Shown in pieces: positions 26,325 to 35,179 of a stretch of DNA of 64,000 bases. Source of the stretch: Ruegeria discodermiae (GTDB lineage Bacteria; Pseudomonadota; Alphaproteobacteria; Rhodobacterales; Rhodobacteraceae). The first letter of the stretch is position 1. Each line of letters starts with the position of its first letter. Location of the stretch: the NCBI RefSeq assembly GCF_030758345.1, contig NZ_JAVAMO010000010.1, positions 1 through 64,000 on the forward strand. The letters are read 5' to 3'. The notes beneath the pieces are model-generated. The model was not told the origin of the DNA. It saw nothing but the letters and a program-made list of their open reading frames with translations, and did no database searches. Position numbers and translations under genes: made by a program.

Positions 26325-28019
26325 TCAGCCGAGATACGCCCCTTTTTTCAACGGTGCCAGCGCGATGGTCAGCTGCGACGCGGTGACCACCGGCAGGCCC
26401 CGGATCGGTTCGGAAACACCACGCAGCTTGAACGGGTGCAGCGCGATATCATCACCCGAATACCCTGCTGCATTCAGCAAAGGCGCTGAAACGATCAGCT
26501 CGACGCCCATTCTCTTGGTTTCCGCCTGCAATCGGCTGGTGGCGTTCACGGCATCCCCGATGATCGTGCGCGGCGCGTTCTCGGTGGTTCCGATCTCACC
26601 CAGAACCACATTGCCCAGATGCAGCGCCATGCCAATCTGAACTGTGCGGTCGTTGTGATCCGCAAGCGATTGGTTGAAGGCCTCCAGAGCCTTGCCTGCG
26701 CCTTCGGCGGCGCGCAGCCCCGCACGGGCCGAGTCCTCAGCGGTAGCGCTTTCGAACACCGCCAGGAAACCATCCCCCATATATTTGTCCACGTTGCCGC
26801 CCGCCTCGGTAACTGCCGGTACTATCGCGTCAAAAAAGCGGTTGAGGAAAAACACCACGTCATAGGGCAGCTGCCCGGCAGTGCGGGAGGTGAAACCGCG
26901 CATGTCCAGGAACAGGATGGCAAGCTGGCGTTCTTGCCCCTGACTGGCATGGGCGCGGGTGCGCCCGCCCTGAGGGCGGAAGACCCGGTGGACCGTCAAC
27001 GGGTCGACAGGCCGGATCTGGCAGGCCAGGCGCGTATTGGCTGTTGCGCCCACGGCCTGAAGGCTACGCGCTTCCGCCTCGCTCGGGGGATGCAGCAGAT
27101 CGGCACCCTCCTCGATCACCACCCGGCACGTGGTGCAGCGCCCCTTGCCGCCGCAGAGCGCGGTATGGGGGATGTTGTTTGCCCTCGACATCTCCAGCAG
27201 AGTCATGCCGCGTTCGGAGGTGATTTCGGGGCCGTCGACATAGCTGACCTTTACCGATCGCCGTCTGCGCAGCAATTTACGTGTGAGATACACGATAGCT
27301 GTGACGGCTAGCAGCGCCCAGAAGATGTTCTGGGCCAGGTTTTTGGCTGCAAAAAGCTGCTGGAATGCGGCCTCATCAGGCCAGTTGAAATACTCGATTG
27401 CTATGTCGCGCAATTCGGGGTCGCCAAAGGCCGCCCACATGTTGCGCCCCTCAGTCAGCAGCCCGGCAAAGGCAAAAGCTGGGACAAGCACCGCAAGTCC
27501 GATCAGATAGGGAACGGCGTGTTGCCACCAGTGCGTCAATCGCAACCAGAAATGCAAACCCATGCAACCATGCACCCAGACCAGCAGCAACAACAGCGAT
27601 TGATACCAGACCGAAGGGTTGTTCCACATCAGCACGATCAGATAGCTCATCTTGTCATTGACATCGAAAACCTCATGCGCAAAGCGCGTGAAGGCCAGAT
27701 GCGATAGCAGCTGCAACGGGATCAGCAGGCCAAGAATAACCTGCAGTGCATGTGGCCACGACATGCGCACTGTGCGGCGTGTGGCAAGATCATAAAGCGC
27801 GATCCCGATATGGATCAGGAACGCGCCATAGAGCAGGGTCGACCCGATCGGGTTGCGGGTGATGGCATGCCGCCCCGCCTGAAACGCATCCATTGCCTCG
27901 ACCGATATAAGGCCCATACCGATATTGAGGAAATGGAATAGGGCATAGGCGAACAGGATCAGGCCCGAGATGATCCGCGCCCGTACCAGCCAGCTTCCTT
28001 GCCACAACACGTTGGCCAC
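26325..28019 (-). CDS. membrane haem/ferredoxin-domain class III nucleotide cyclase
   Basis: A 564-residue protein in three parts. Residues 15-248 hold about five to six membrane segments like the cytochrome b anchor of succinate dehydrogenase, with intramembrane histidines (His29, His70, His107, His115, His150, His156) that could bind b haem. Residues 255-350 are a plant-type 2Fe-2S ferredoxin: Cys289, Cys295 and Cys298 in CGGKGRCTTC and Cys333 in RLACQI. Residues 362-560 are a class III cyclase: metal-binding Asp372 and Asp416 (DKYMGDGF), Lys412 and Asp489 for adenine, and Asn492 and Arg496 for catalysis, so it should make cAMP. The product would depend on redox state; that link is inference. 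It follows trxB and the RES gene. Confidence 0.9.
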   Translation of the reverse strand: MANVLWQGSWLVRARIISGLILFAYALFHFLNIGMGLISVEAMDAFQAGRHAITRNPIGSTLLYGAFLIHIGIALYDLATRRTVRMSWPHALQVILGLLIPLQLLSHLAFTRFAHEVFDVNDKMSYLIVLMWNNPSVWYQSLLLLLVWVHGCMGLHFWLRLTHWWQHAVPYLIGLAVLVPAFAFAGLLTEGRNMWAAFGDPELRDIAIEYFNWPDEAAFQQLFAAKNLAQNIFWALLAVTAIVYLTRKLLRRRRSVKVSYVDGPEITSERGMTLLEMSRANNIPHTALCGGKGRCTTCRVVIEEGADLLHPPSEAEARSLQAVGATANTRLACQIRPVDPLTVHRVFRPQGGRTRAHASQGQERQLAILFLDMRGFTSRTAGQLPYDVVFFLNRFFDAIVPAVTEAGGNVDKYMGDGFLAVFESATAEDSARAGLRAAEGAGKALEAFNQSLADHNDRTVQIGMALHLGNVVLGEIGTTENAPRTIIGDAVNATSRLQAETKRMGVELIVSAPLLNAAGYSGDDIALHPFKLRGVSEPIRGLPVVTASQLTIALAPLKKGAYLG

Positions 28020-28076
28020 GCGCGTTCCTTTCGGTTTCGAGGGGCCAGAGTGGGGCGCTCGGGCAGTGGGGTCAAG

Positions 28077-28544
28077 TCACAGCCGCGTGCTGTTGCAGGT
28101 ATCCTTGGGCCAGGGTTGCGCAGCGGCATCGGGATGTGCTCGTGCGATCTGGGGATCGAAGATCACCAGATGGCTGAGGTCCGGGCGTGAGCGCGAGGAG
28201 TAGAGCATTGCCTGCGCGCCATTTGCTCGGGCCGCGTCCGAAAACGCCCAGGTGGGCGATGGCGCGCCGGTGGCGCGGATGTCCTGCCAGATCACAGAGG
28301 CGTCGCGATTGCCCCGCAGATCGGCCACGCGCGCCGCATCTATCTGCAGCGGTTGGATCTGGCGCGGCGCATCCTCGGGCGACATGTAGCGGCGGATCGC
28401 GATGGCGGTACCCTCAGCGGTGAGCGAACTGTAGATCGCCACCTGCCCCGAATGGTGAAACCGCCCCTCGGGCGAGGTGACCGGGACCCGCGCATCCTGA
28501 CCCTCAAAGGTCATGCGCCAGACGGTCCCGGTGAAGGGGATCAT
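28077..28544 (-). CDS. RES-domain protein (putative NAD+ phosphorylase)
   Basis: A 155-residue protein. The start GTVWRMTF, then [18 protein letters not shown] and TAEGTAIAI, and the late [17 protein letters not shown] follow the RES domain, with the conserved Arg10, Arg28, Tyr38, Glu44 and Ser116/117 in place. Known RES proteins degrade NAD+ as toxins and are paired with an Xre/MbcA-type antitoxin; none is encoded here. Instead the ATG overlaps the trxB stop by four bases (ATGA) and the cyclase gene follows after 57 bases. It may be a housekeeping NAD+ enzyme, a toxin with a distant antitoxin, or inactive. Confidence 0.75.
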   Translation of the reverse strand: MIPFTGTVWRMTFEGQDARVPVTSPEGRFHHSGQVAIYSSLTAEGTAIAIRRYMSPEDAPRQIQPLQIDAARVADLRGNRDASVIWQDIRATGAPSPTWAFSDAARANGAQAMLYSSRSRPDLSHLVIFDPQIARAHPDAAAQPWPKDTCNSTRL

Positions 28545-29482
28545 TCCTGCTCGGCCAGGAAGCGTTCGGCATCCAACGCCGCCATACAGCCCATCCCGGC
28601 GCTGGTCACCGCCTGGCGATAGACATGGTCGGTCAGATCACCCGCCGCAAAGACGCCGGGCAGAGAGGTTTCGGTGGTGCCGGGTTTGGTGACGACATAG
28701 CCGCCCATATGGGTGTCGAGCTGATCAATCACCAACTCGTTTGCCGGCGCATGGCCGATAGCGACAAAAACGCCTTTGCAGGGGATTTCGGAGATTTCGC
28801 CGGTTTTGACGTTCCTGACCTTCACACCTTCGACGCCCAGCGGCGTGTCGGTCCCGGTCACTTCTTCCAACTGGTGGAACCAGAGTGGTTCGATCTTTTC
28901 GTTCTTGAACAGGCGATCCTGCAGGATCTTTTCGGCGCGCAACTCGTCGCGGCGGTGGATCAGCGTGACCTTGCTGGCGAAATTGGTCAGGAACAGCGCC
29001 TCTTCCACGGCGGTGTTGCCGCCGCCGATCACCACGATTTCCTGCCCGCGATAAAAGAACCCGTCACAGGTGGCGCAGGCCGAGACGCCAAAGCCCTTGA
29101 ACTTCTCCTCCGAAGGGAGTCCCAGCCACTTGGCGCGCGCGCCGGTGGCCAGAATGACCGCATCGGCGGTATAAACCGTGCCGCTGTCGCCCTTGGCGGT
29201 GAAGGGGCGTTTGGACAGGTCGAGATCGCTGATGATGTCGCCGATCACCTCGCAGCCCATGGCTTTGGCATGGTCCTGCATCCGGACCATCAGGTCGGGA
29301 CCCTGAACCTCTGTATCGCCGGGCCAGTTCTCGACCTCGGTGGTGGTGGTCAGCTGACCGCCCGGTTCGATGCCCTGCACCAGGATCGGCTCCAGCATGG
29401 CGCGACTGGCATAAACGGCGGCGGTATAGCCCGCCGGCCCGGATCCGATGATAAGAACCTTGGTGTGACGTGTCTCGGCCAT
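28541..29482 (-). CDS. trxB: thioredoxin-disulfide reductase
   Basis: A 313-residue FAD enzyme that passes electrons from NADPH to thioredoxin. FAD site [20 protein letters not shown] (from residue 9), redox-active CATC (Cys136, Cys139), NADPH site [14 protein letters not shown] and the C-terminal [20 protein letters not shown] are all present. The start at 29482 (MAETRHTK) is the family start with GGGG upstream; in-frame codons further upstream are unlike the family. First gene of a trxB - RES - cyclase operon, divergent from an Lrp/AsnC regulator. Confidence 0.97.
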   Translation of the reverse strand: MAETRHTKVLIIGSGPAGYTAAVYASRAMLEPILVQGIEPGGQLTTTTEVENWPGDTEVQGPDLMVRMQDHAKAMGCEVIGDIISDLDLSKRPFTAKGDSGTVYTADAVILATGARAKWLGLPSEEKFKGFGVSACATCDGFFYRGQEIVVIGGGNTAVEEALFLTNFASKVTLIHRRDELRAEKILQDRLFKNEKIEPLWFHQLEEVTGTDTPLGVEGVKVRNVKTGEISEIPCKGVFVAIGHAPANELVIDQLDTHMGGYVVTKPGTTETSLPGVFAAGDLTDHVYRQAVTSAGMGCMAALDAERFLAEQE

Positions 29483-29708
29483 GGGAACCCCGTTTTGACG
29501 GATGGCGGGAGCGCCATCTTCGGAGGATGCATATAGCGACGCGCAACCGCAGCTTAAACCCCTTATCTGATACAGCCCAGCGCTAGTGATATGCGATGCA
29601 AGCACGCCCGATTGGTCATTGTGATTAACATAATTGCGCTACGATGAAATATTATTGCTCATCCCGGTGCGGCTGATATAACAACCGCAAAAATGAGCGG
29701 AGAATTTC

Positions 29709-30209
29709 ATGGTCGCGACCCGACTCGATCCGATCGACAGGAAAATACTGGCAGAATTGCAGGCAGATGGCCGGATGACCAATGTGGAACTGGCCAAAAG
29801 GGTCGGCATTTCCGCGCCGCCCTGCCTGCGCCGCGTCCGCTCACTGGAAGAAGCGGGCTATATCCATGGATACCATGCCGATGTGAACGCCCGCGAGCTG
29901 GGGTTCGAGGTGCAGGTCTTTGCCATGGTCGGGCTGGAAAGCCAGGCCGAAGTTGAACTGTCGGCCTTTGAAGAGACTTGCCGCAATTGGCCGCTGGTGC
30001 GCGAGTGCCACATGCTCAATGGCGAGGTCGATTTCATCCTGAAATGCGTCGCGCCGGACCTGAGCAGTTTTCAGAGCTTTCTGACCGGCGAATTGCTGTC
30101 CACCACCAACGTGGCCAGCGTCAAGACCTCGCTTGTCATTCGCGGCGCGAAGGATGAGCCCGGAGTGCCCTTCGACGTGCTCGAAGACCGCCTGAGCCGG
30201 AGCGCTTGA
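29709..30209 (+). CDS. Lrp/AsnC-family transcriptional regulator
   Basis: A 166-residue regulator. The N-terminal helix-turn-helix (LDPIDRKILAELQADGRMTN, VELAKRVGISAPPCLRRVRS) is followed by an AsnC ligand domain (about 70-155) with VRECHMLNGEVDFILKC. Such proteins respond to amino acids and often control the neighbouring gene. The ATG follows GGAG by 6-8 bases. It is divergent from trxB; the 226-base space, AT-rich around 29620-29665, holds both promoters, so control of the trxB operon is plausible but unproven. Confidence 0.9.
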   Translation: MVATRLDPIDRKILAELQADGRMTNVELAKRVGISAPPCLRRVRSLEEAGYIHGYHADVNARELGFEVQVFAMVGLESQAEVELSAFEETCRNWPLVRECHMLNGEVDFILKCVAPDLSSFQSFLTGELLSTTNVASVKTSLVIRGAKDEPGVPFDVLEDRLSRSA

Positions 30210-30302
30210 GTGCAATCTGCTCCTTAGTGGTCACGGTTGAGGGCAGAAAGGCGCTGATGAAAACGCTGATCATCCATAGTAGCATCAGTTTCATGTCAGA
30301 CC

Positions 30303-31085
30303 TCAGACGCCGATCGCGTCATATTCACCATCTCCGGCACGCGGCAGTATCTGCGGCCCGAAATCGGTGAGCTTCTCGATATGCGCGAAGAGGTTCAGAT
30401 AGAGAGACCTCATCGCGTGGCTCATGACCCGCACCGCATGGATGCCGGGGTGATAGGTTTCGAACTGCAGCCCGTCCACCTTGATCACTGAATGGCGTCT
30501 GAGGCACAGATGAAACACCTCGACCGGCGTTGGCGGCGCGGTTTCGACCACGTTCATGCCATCCACGAATTCCTTGATCGGCGTCAGAATCTGATCTCCG
30601 GCACATAGACTTCGCAGATGTCCGGGCGTGGCCAGCAACCGGGCCGATGGCCCGACGATCACCCCCGACATCGGGCGCTGCATGCCAAAGCTGTCGGCCA
30701 TGATTCGGGTCAGGCTCTGCGCGCGCCCTTTCAGGTCGGGTCGACCGGGGATCAGCGTGGTCGATCCCTTCCAGAGCAGTTCCTGCGCCGATCCGTCCTG
30801 CACGACCAGGCGGTCACCCGGCAGCAAATCCTCGATCGCCAGCGGCCCCATATCCGTTTCCACCAGCGAGCCACGGGAGAAGGCGCAGAACGCCTCTTCG
30901 AACAGCGGCAGCGCCGGAGCGATATGGCGTGTCTGGGCAATCTCGTTCTTGCCGATTAGCGTGCTCACCTCATAGCGCCGCAATTGTGGTTTGGACCGGC
31001 TTTGCAGCTTGGCCGGATCCTCTAGCAGTTTGCCGGTTTCGACAGCATTCCGCGCCGCTCGTGCTAGCGAGTGGGGGATAGTCAT
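30303..31085 (-). CDS. Hint-domain protein
   Basis: A 260-residue protein. After a basic N-terminal part, residues 66-95 read CAFSRGSLVETDMGPLAIED and LLPGDRLVVQDG, the start of a Hint (hedgehog/intein) domain with Cys67 as the possible nucleophile. Later LLATPGHLRSL gives the block B His and the C-terminal FETYHPG fits the Hint_2 group of roseobacters, often attached to secreted calcium-binding proteins. Here the Hint domain stands alone, with no repeat partner and no C-terminal His-Asn-Cys/Ser splice junction, so autoproteolysis is uncertain. No signal peptide is seen. Confidence 0.75.
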   Translation of the reverse strand: MTIPHSLARAARNAVETGKLLEDPAKLQSRSKPQLRRYEVSTLIGKNEIAQTRHIAPALPLFEEAFCAFSRGSLVETDMGPLAIEDLLPGDRLVVQDGSAQELLWKGSTTLIPGRPDLKGRAQSLTRIMADSFGMQRPMSGVIVGPSARLLATPGHLRSLCAGDQILTPIKEFVDGMNVVETAPPTPVEVFHLCLRRHSVIKVDGLQFETYHPGIHAVRVMSHAMRSLYLNLFAHIEKLTDFGPQILPRAGDGEYDAIGV

Positions 31086-31135
31086 ACCTATTCAACCTTC
31101 TTCATACATGTCAGCTCTGTGTTGGCCCCAGACAA

Positions 31136-31167
31136 CGAGTCAGAGCGACTCGGTTTTAATTGTTTTT
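31136..31167 (+). terminator. hairpin with T-rich tail in the leader of the Hint gene
   Basis: CGAGTC - AGAGC - GACTCG is followed on the plus strand by GTTTTAATTGTTTTT, the form of an intrinsic terminator. No plus-strand gene ends here; it could end a non-coding transcript or act in the 5' region of the minus-strand Hint gene. Confidence 0.4.
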
Positions 31168-31272
31168 GCCCCCAAAATTACCTTCCGGCCGCGTGGTTTT
31201 TACACCGCGTTCCCCAGTCTGCGCCCATCCGGCTCACGATCCCATTGACCCCCCAATGGCACCGTTTCGTAG

Positions 31273-31407
31273 CGGGAGGATGTCTTACTCCCGGTCTTCT
31301 TTGCTGCCCAAACCCGCCTCGCCATTGGGCGAGGCGGGCTCTTGTCCCCGGCCGGTCAGGGGCAGCGTCCGGCACCGGGTTCCAGAGGTGAGCCAATCAG
31401 GCTCACC
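31273..31407. other. cluster of three stable hairpins in a 750-base gap without genes
   Basis: Between the Hint gene (start 31085) and pgeF (end 31840) I find no convincing gene. The gap holds three perfect hairpins in 135 bases: CGGGAG / CTCCCG (31273-31293, nine-base loop), CCCGCCTCGCC / GGCGAGGCGGG with an ATTG loop (31313-31338), and GGTGAGCC / GGCTCACC with an AATCA loop (31387-31407). This could be a structured RNA, or bidirectional terminators. The stretch 31410-31839 shows nothing that I recognise. Confidence 0.4.
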
Positions 31408-31839
31408 CGTATTGCGTACCGCTCAACTGCTACCGCGCCTCTCAAGGCCGCTTTGAGCGCGGCGCGCGATCATCTGGGCGCGGCGTGCGCCACGGGTCCA
31501 GGGCAGTTGAACCTTCTGAGCAGACACGGCGGTGATCTTTAAGGTTGTATTGCGTCCCTTGATCTTCAACCCTGTCCCTCCTGATCCTGCTTGCGGGGCC
31601 GGTCCGGCACCGCGTGTTCGACAGGATCAAAGTCGCAGTTCTTTGGGGCGGCGATTGGGCTGATCCGGGGAAAATAAGGGACGTTAGGAGACGGCGCGGC
31701 GTCACAGGTTGAGAGCGCGCCAAACGAGGTTTCGCTCTGATATTTATGACAAAAACCAAAACGGGCAGCCTGTCTACCAGCGGCAGATGGTCTATCTTCG
31801 GCCACATTTGTGACACGTCAGAGCCGTCCACCTGCGATG

Positions 31840-32595
31840 TCAGAGGCGAATGGCCGAGATCAATCGCCCGTAATCGGCCTCTTTGGCATGGGTGCTGCGA
31901 CGATAGGAATAGAATCGGTCGGCATCCGAATAGGTGCAGTGCCGCGTCCATTCCGCCTGTTCGACCCCGGCGCGGCGCAGGCGGTGAAGGCCAAAGGCGG
32001 GCAGGTCGAACTGCATCCGGTCGCCTTGTCCATTGGCAAAGAAACGCGCGTTTTCCGGGTCGTCCTGCATGAACTCGTCAAACATTTCAGGCCCGACTTC
32101 ATAGGCGCGCTGCGAGATAGCTGGGCCGATCACGGCCATGATCTGCGAGCGCTGCGCGCCCAGACCTTCCATTGCATCCAGTGTGGCTTCTAGCACCCCG
32201 GAAAGCGCGCCGCGCCACCCGGCATGGGCTGCGCCGATGACACCCGCCTTCGGATCGGCAAAGAGCACGGGCTGGCAATCGGCCGTCAGAATCGACAGCG
32301 CCAGACCCGGCGTAGACGTCACCACCGCGTCGGCTTTGGGCTTGTCGGGCAGTGGGTGGTCCACAATCACCACGTCGGGGGAATGCACCTGATGCACGCC
32401 AACCAGATGGGTCTCTGGCACGTCCAGCGCCTGCGCCGCGCGCTGGCGGTTGATTGCGACCGCCTCTCGTTGGTCGGATGAGCCGGTGCCGCAGTTCAGC
32501 CCGGCAAACACCCCGGACGAGGCTCCGCCCCGGCGGGTAAAGAACCCGTGTCGAATTGGGGACAGGCCATCTGAGGTCAGGATTTCCAGTGTCAT
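31840..32595 (-). CDS. pgeF: peptidoglycan editing factor PgeF (laccase-domain, YfiH type)
   Basis: A 251-residue cytosolic Zn/Cu-binding enzyme that removes wrongly built UDP-MurNAc-L-Ser; the family was earlier called multicopper polyphenol oxidase. Motifs: GVHQVHSPDVVIV with the metal His, LTADCQPVLFAD with the Cys ligand, and AAHAGWRGALSGV with the second His. It overlaps the MidA-type methyltransferase gene by four bases, and that in turn overlaps lgt, giving one operon lgt - midA - pgeF. Confidence 0.93.
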   Translation of the reverse strand: MTLEILTSDGLSPIRHGFFTRRGGASSGVFAGLNCGTGSSDQREAVAINRQRAAQALDVPETHLVGVHQVHSPDVVIVDHPLPDKPKADAVVTSTPGLALSILTADCQPVLFADPKAGVIGAAHAGWRGALSGVLEATLDAMEGLGAQRSQIMAVIGPAISQRAYEVGPEMFDEFMQDDPENARFFANGQGDRMQFDLPAFGLHRLRRAGVEQAEWTRHCTYSDADRFYSYRRSTHAKEADYGRLISAIRL

Positions 32596-33659
32596 GCTTC
32601 CAGCCCGGGTGGAGGGTTCGCGGCAGCTGGGTAGAGGCCCAGCACCTTGAACAGGTTTCCCATTTCCTCGGGATGCGTCAACCGGCGATGCGCGGAAATC
32701 AGGGATTGCAGCTCTGATCCGCTCAGGGGTTCCGCAAGTTTCTGCGCGCGCTCGGTGATGCCCAGCCGCTCCAGAAACACGCCTTGCGGAGTCAGGCGGG
32801 TATGGGCGCAGCCCGTGCGATGCGCCATCTGCGCCAGGACTTCGAAATCCACATGCACGGTCAGATCGGCCTGTCCGGGCTCTGCCAATGGATCGGTTTT
32901 CTGATGATGTCGCACCGCCTGCAGCGTGTCACCCAGCGAGCGCCAGTCACCATAATCGATCAGCAGCGCCGCGCCGCCATGTGCCACGATTCGCTCTGCG
33001 ATACCCGTTATGATCGGGCGCGCGGCATCGCATATCTCGACCAGATCGCCGGGTTCGGTGTCCTCCAGACGATGCGCCAGACCCGGCTGCGGGGCGTCTG
33101 CCCCCAGACCAAAGGCTAGCACCCCGTCCTGCGCACCGATAAGGCGTTCGCGCCACCCCGAGGCCTCGCGGATGAATTGCCGAATCGGCAGCGCGTCGAA
33201 GAATTCGTTGGCGATAAGGAAGAGCGGCGCCTGCGGCAGGGTGTGGACATTGTCTGTCCAAAGCGGATCGTCCGTAGCCAGTCTGTCGGCCTGCATCTGT
33301 TGCAAGGTGGGCGAGGCCTCGATCAATATGATCTGCGCGGCGGCGTGAAACCCTGGCACCGCGGCGGTTGCGCGCTGAAGATCTGCCATCAACGTGCCGC
33401 GACCGGGGCCAAGCTCGGCCAGCGTGAAGGGGTCGGGGCGGCCCTGATCGATCCAGGCCTGCGCCAGCGACAGGCCCAACAACTCGCCGAACATCTGGCT
33501 GATCTCGGGCGCGGTGGTGAAATCGCCCCGGACGCCAAAGGGATCGCGCGTAGCGTAATAGCCGAATTCCGGGTGCAGCAGGCAGTCTGACATGTACTGC
33601 GCCACGCTCAGCGGCCCGGTTTGGCTGATCCGCTCCAGCAGCAGGGCGCGCAGGCTCAT
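32592..33659 (-). CDS. MidA/NDUFAF7-type class I methyltransferase
   Basis: A 355-residue SAM-dependent methyltransferase. [20 protein letters not shown] near the N-terminus, [20 protein letters not shown] and the SAM loop [15 protein letters not shown] identify the family whose mitochondrial member (NDUFAF7) dimethylates an Arg of complex I subunit NDUFS2. Bacterial members likely modify the matching NuoD subunit. The start at 33659 is set by the ATGA overlap with lgt. It sits between lgt and pgeF, a common alphaproteobacterial order. Confidence 0.9.
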   Translation of the reverse strand: MSLRALLLERISQTGPLSVAQYMSDCLLHPEFGYYATRDPFGVRGDFTTAPEISQMFGELLGLSLAQAWIDQGRPDPFTLAELGPGRGTLMADLQRATAAVPGFHAAAQIILIEASPTLQQMQADRLATDDPLWTDNVHTLPQAPLFLIANEFFDALPIRQFIREASGWRERLIGAQDGVLAFGLGADAPQPGLAHRLEDTEPGDLVEICDAARPIITGIAERIVAHGGAALLIDYGDWRSLGDTLQAVRHHQKTDPLAEPGQADLTVHVDFEVLAQMAHRTGCAHTRLTPQGVFLERLGITERAQKLAEPLSGSELQSLISAHRRLTHPEEMGNLFKVLGLYPAAANPPPGLEA

Positions 33660-34555
33660 GCCGGTGCGGCGCTGGCCGCGCGACGTGCCCGCAGGATGAA
33701 CCACAGCCCCAGCGCGATCATTGGCAGCGACAGGATTTGTCCCATGGTCAGCCCATAGCCGCCCACATGCCAGGCGAGCCCCAGCGGGTTGCCGGGCGAG
33801 ATGAACTGCGCATCGGGCTGGCGCAGGAACTCGACCAGAAATCGCGCAAGGCCATAGCCTGCAAAGAACGTGCCCATGATCTGGCCGGGCCGTTTGAACG
33901 CCCCACGCCGATAGGCCAGCCAGAGCAACAGCGCGCCTAGCACCAGCCCTTCCAGCGCGGCCTCATAAAGCTGTGAGGGGTGGCGGGCGCAAAGACCCTC
34001 GACCCCCGGACAGTTCTGCGCGGCCCCACCGGGAAAGATCACCGCCCAGGGCAGCTCTGACGGACGCCCCCAAAGCTCGGCATTGATGAAATTTGCCAGC
34101 CGACCAAGCAACAGCCCCGGCGGCACTGTATGGGCCACCAGATCGCCAAGCGTCAGCGCGGGAACCTTCTGCCGGACGGCAAAGATCCAGGACGCGGCCA
34201 CTACGCCCAGCATACCGCCATGAAAGGACATGCCGCCCTGCCAGACCATCAGGACCTCGATAGGATGGGCAAGGTAATAGGCGGGTTCGTAGAACAGCAC
34301 AAAACCCAGCCGTCCGCCCAGAATCACACCCAGAATGATCCAGGTGATCAGATCGTCCAACTGCACACGATTAAGCGGCGCATGATCCCCGTGCCAAAGC
34401 GCCGGGCGCGCGATGGCCATTCGCGCCAGTTGCCAGGCGATCAGGATGCCGACGATATAGGCCAGCGCATACCAGCGCGGCGCAAAGTCGAAACCAAGCA
34501 GCGAGATGGTGAAGATCTCGGGCGAAAAATCCGGGAAGGTGAGAACAGCCTGCAT
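33656..34555 (-). CDS. lgt: prolipoprotein diacylglyceryl transferase
   Basis: A 299-residue inner-membrane enzyme with about seven membrane segments that adds diacylglycerol from phosphatidylglycerol to the lipobox Cys of preprolipoproteins. [12 protein letters not shown] holds the essential His, and [19 protein letters not shown] is the Lgt signature with the catalytic Arg. The C-terminal [14 protein letters not shown] is also typical. First gene of lgt - midA - pgeF, divergent from ubiK. Confidence 0.97.
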   Translation of the reverse strand: MQAVLTFPDFSPEIFTISLLGFDFAPRWYALAYIVGILIAWQLARMAIARPALWHGDHAPLNRVQLDDLITWIILGVILGGRLGFVLFYEPAYYLAHPIEVLMVWQGGMSFHGGMLGVVAASWIFAVRQKVPALTLGDLVAHTVPPGLLLGRLANFINAELWGRPSELPWAVIFPGGAAQNCPGVEGLCARHPSQLYEAALEGLVLGALLLWLAYRRGAFKRPGQIMGTFFAGYGLARFLVEFLRQPDAQFISPGNPLGLAWHVGGYGLTMGQILSLPMIALGLWFILRARRAASAAPA

Positions 34556-34651
34556 GGCGCTTCAATGCCCATGCGGGGCAGTGCAAGTCAACCTTGAGAC
34601 GCGGCGCATTCTTGCCCATATAGAGGGCAGCCGCGAAACCGGAGACATGAC

Positions 34652-34900
34652 ATGCAAAGCCGCAACAAAGTACTCGACGATATCTCGCAACTGATGACCA
34701 ACGCGATGGGCGTGGCGCAAGGCGCACGGGAGGAGGCCGAAACCGCCATGAAGTCGATGATCGACCGCTGGCTGGCCGACCGCGACTTCGTCACCCGCGA
34801 AGAATTCGACGCCGTGCGCGCCATGGCGCAGAAGGCCCGCGAAGAGAACGAAGCGCTGGCCGCGCGGATCGCCGCATTGGAAGAAAAGCAGGGCGGCTGA
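34652..34900 (+). CDS. ubiK: UbiK-type accessory factor (BMFP domain)
   Basis: An 82-residue helical protein: an amphipathic N-terminal helix (VLDDISQLMTNAMGVAQGAR), then FVTREEFDAVRAMAQKAREE and a C-terminal coiled coil ending ALEEK. The family trimerises, binds membranes and assists ubiquinone biosynthesis in proteobacteria. Length is normal. It stands alone with a terminator behind it. Confidence 0.85.
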   Translation: MQSRNKVLDDISQLMTNAMGVAQGAREEAETAMKSMIDRWLADRDFVTREEFDAVRAMAQKAREENEALAARIAALEEKQGG

Positions 34901-34926
34901 CGCAATACTGCACATCCTCGACGTCA

Positions 34927-34963
34927 GGGCGCGCGGTGTATCATGCACCGGTGCGCCCTTTTT
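34927..34963 (+). terminator. terminator of ubiK
   Basis: GGGCGC pairs with GCGCCC and, after an internal loop, GGTG with CACC; TTTTT follows. It begins 27 bases after the stop codon. The remaining 34964-35179 is the leader of the YbjN gene, with a TGGGGC / GCCCCA hairpin close to its start. Confidence 0.65.
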
Positions 34964-35179
34964 GCAAGCAAATCCCGGTTAACACCCCAATATTTCGGGC
35001 GAAGTGACAATCACTCCACAACTTATTGCCGTTATCCCCAAAATTAGGGGTTGCCACACTGGCTGCAACGCAGCACCATATCTGGTACAAGCTGCGGGAA
35101 ACGCCCCGGTTTGTAGAGCAGGCAACTAGCGCTGGGGCGCTGCCAGCCCCAATCCGCTAGAGATCAGTGAGGTGGCATC

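Noticed and set aside
28077-28544. Classic RES/Xre toxin-antitoxin module
   Set aside because: No antitoxin-like frame lies on either side; upstream is trxB, downstream the cyclase.
31442-31951. A 169-codon open frame on the minus strand
   Set aside because: It overlaps the 3' end of pgeF, has arginine- and proline-rich non-biological composition, no ribosome binding site and no family.
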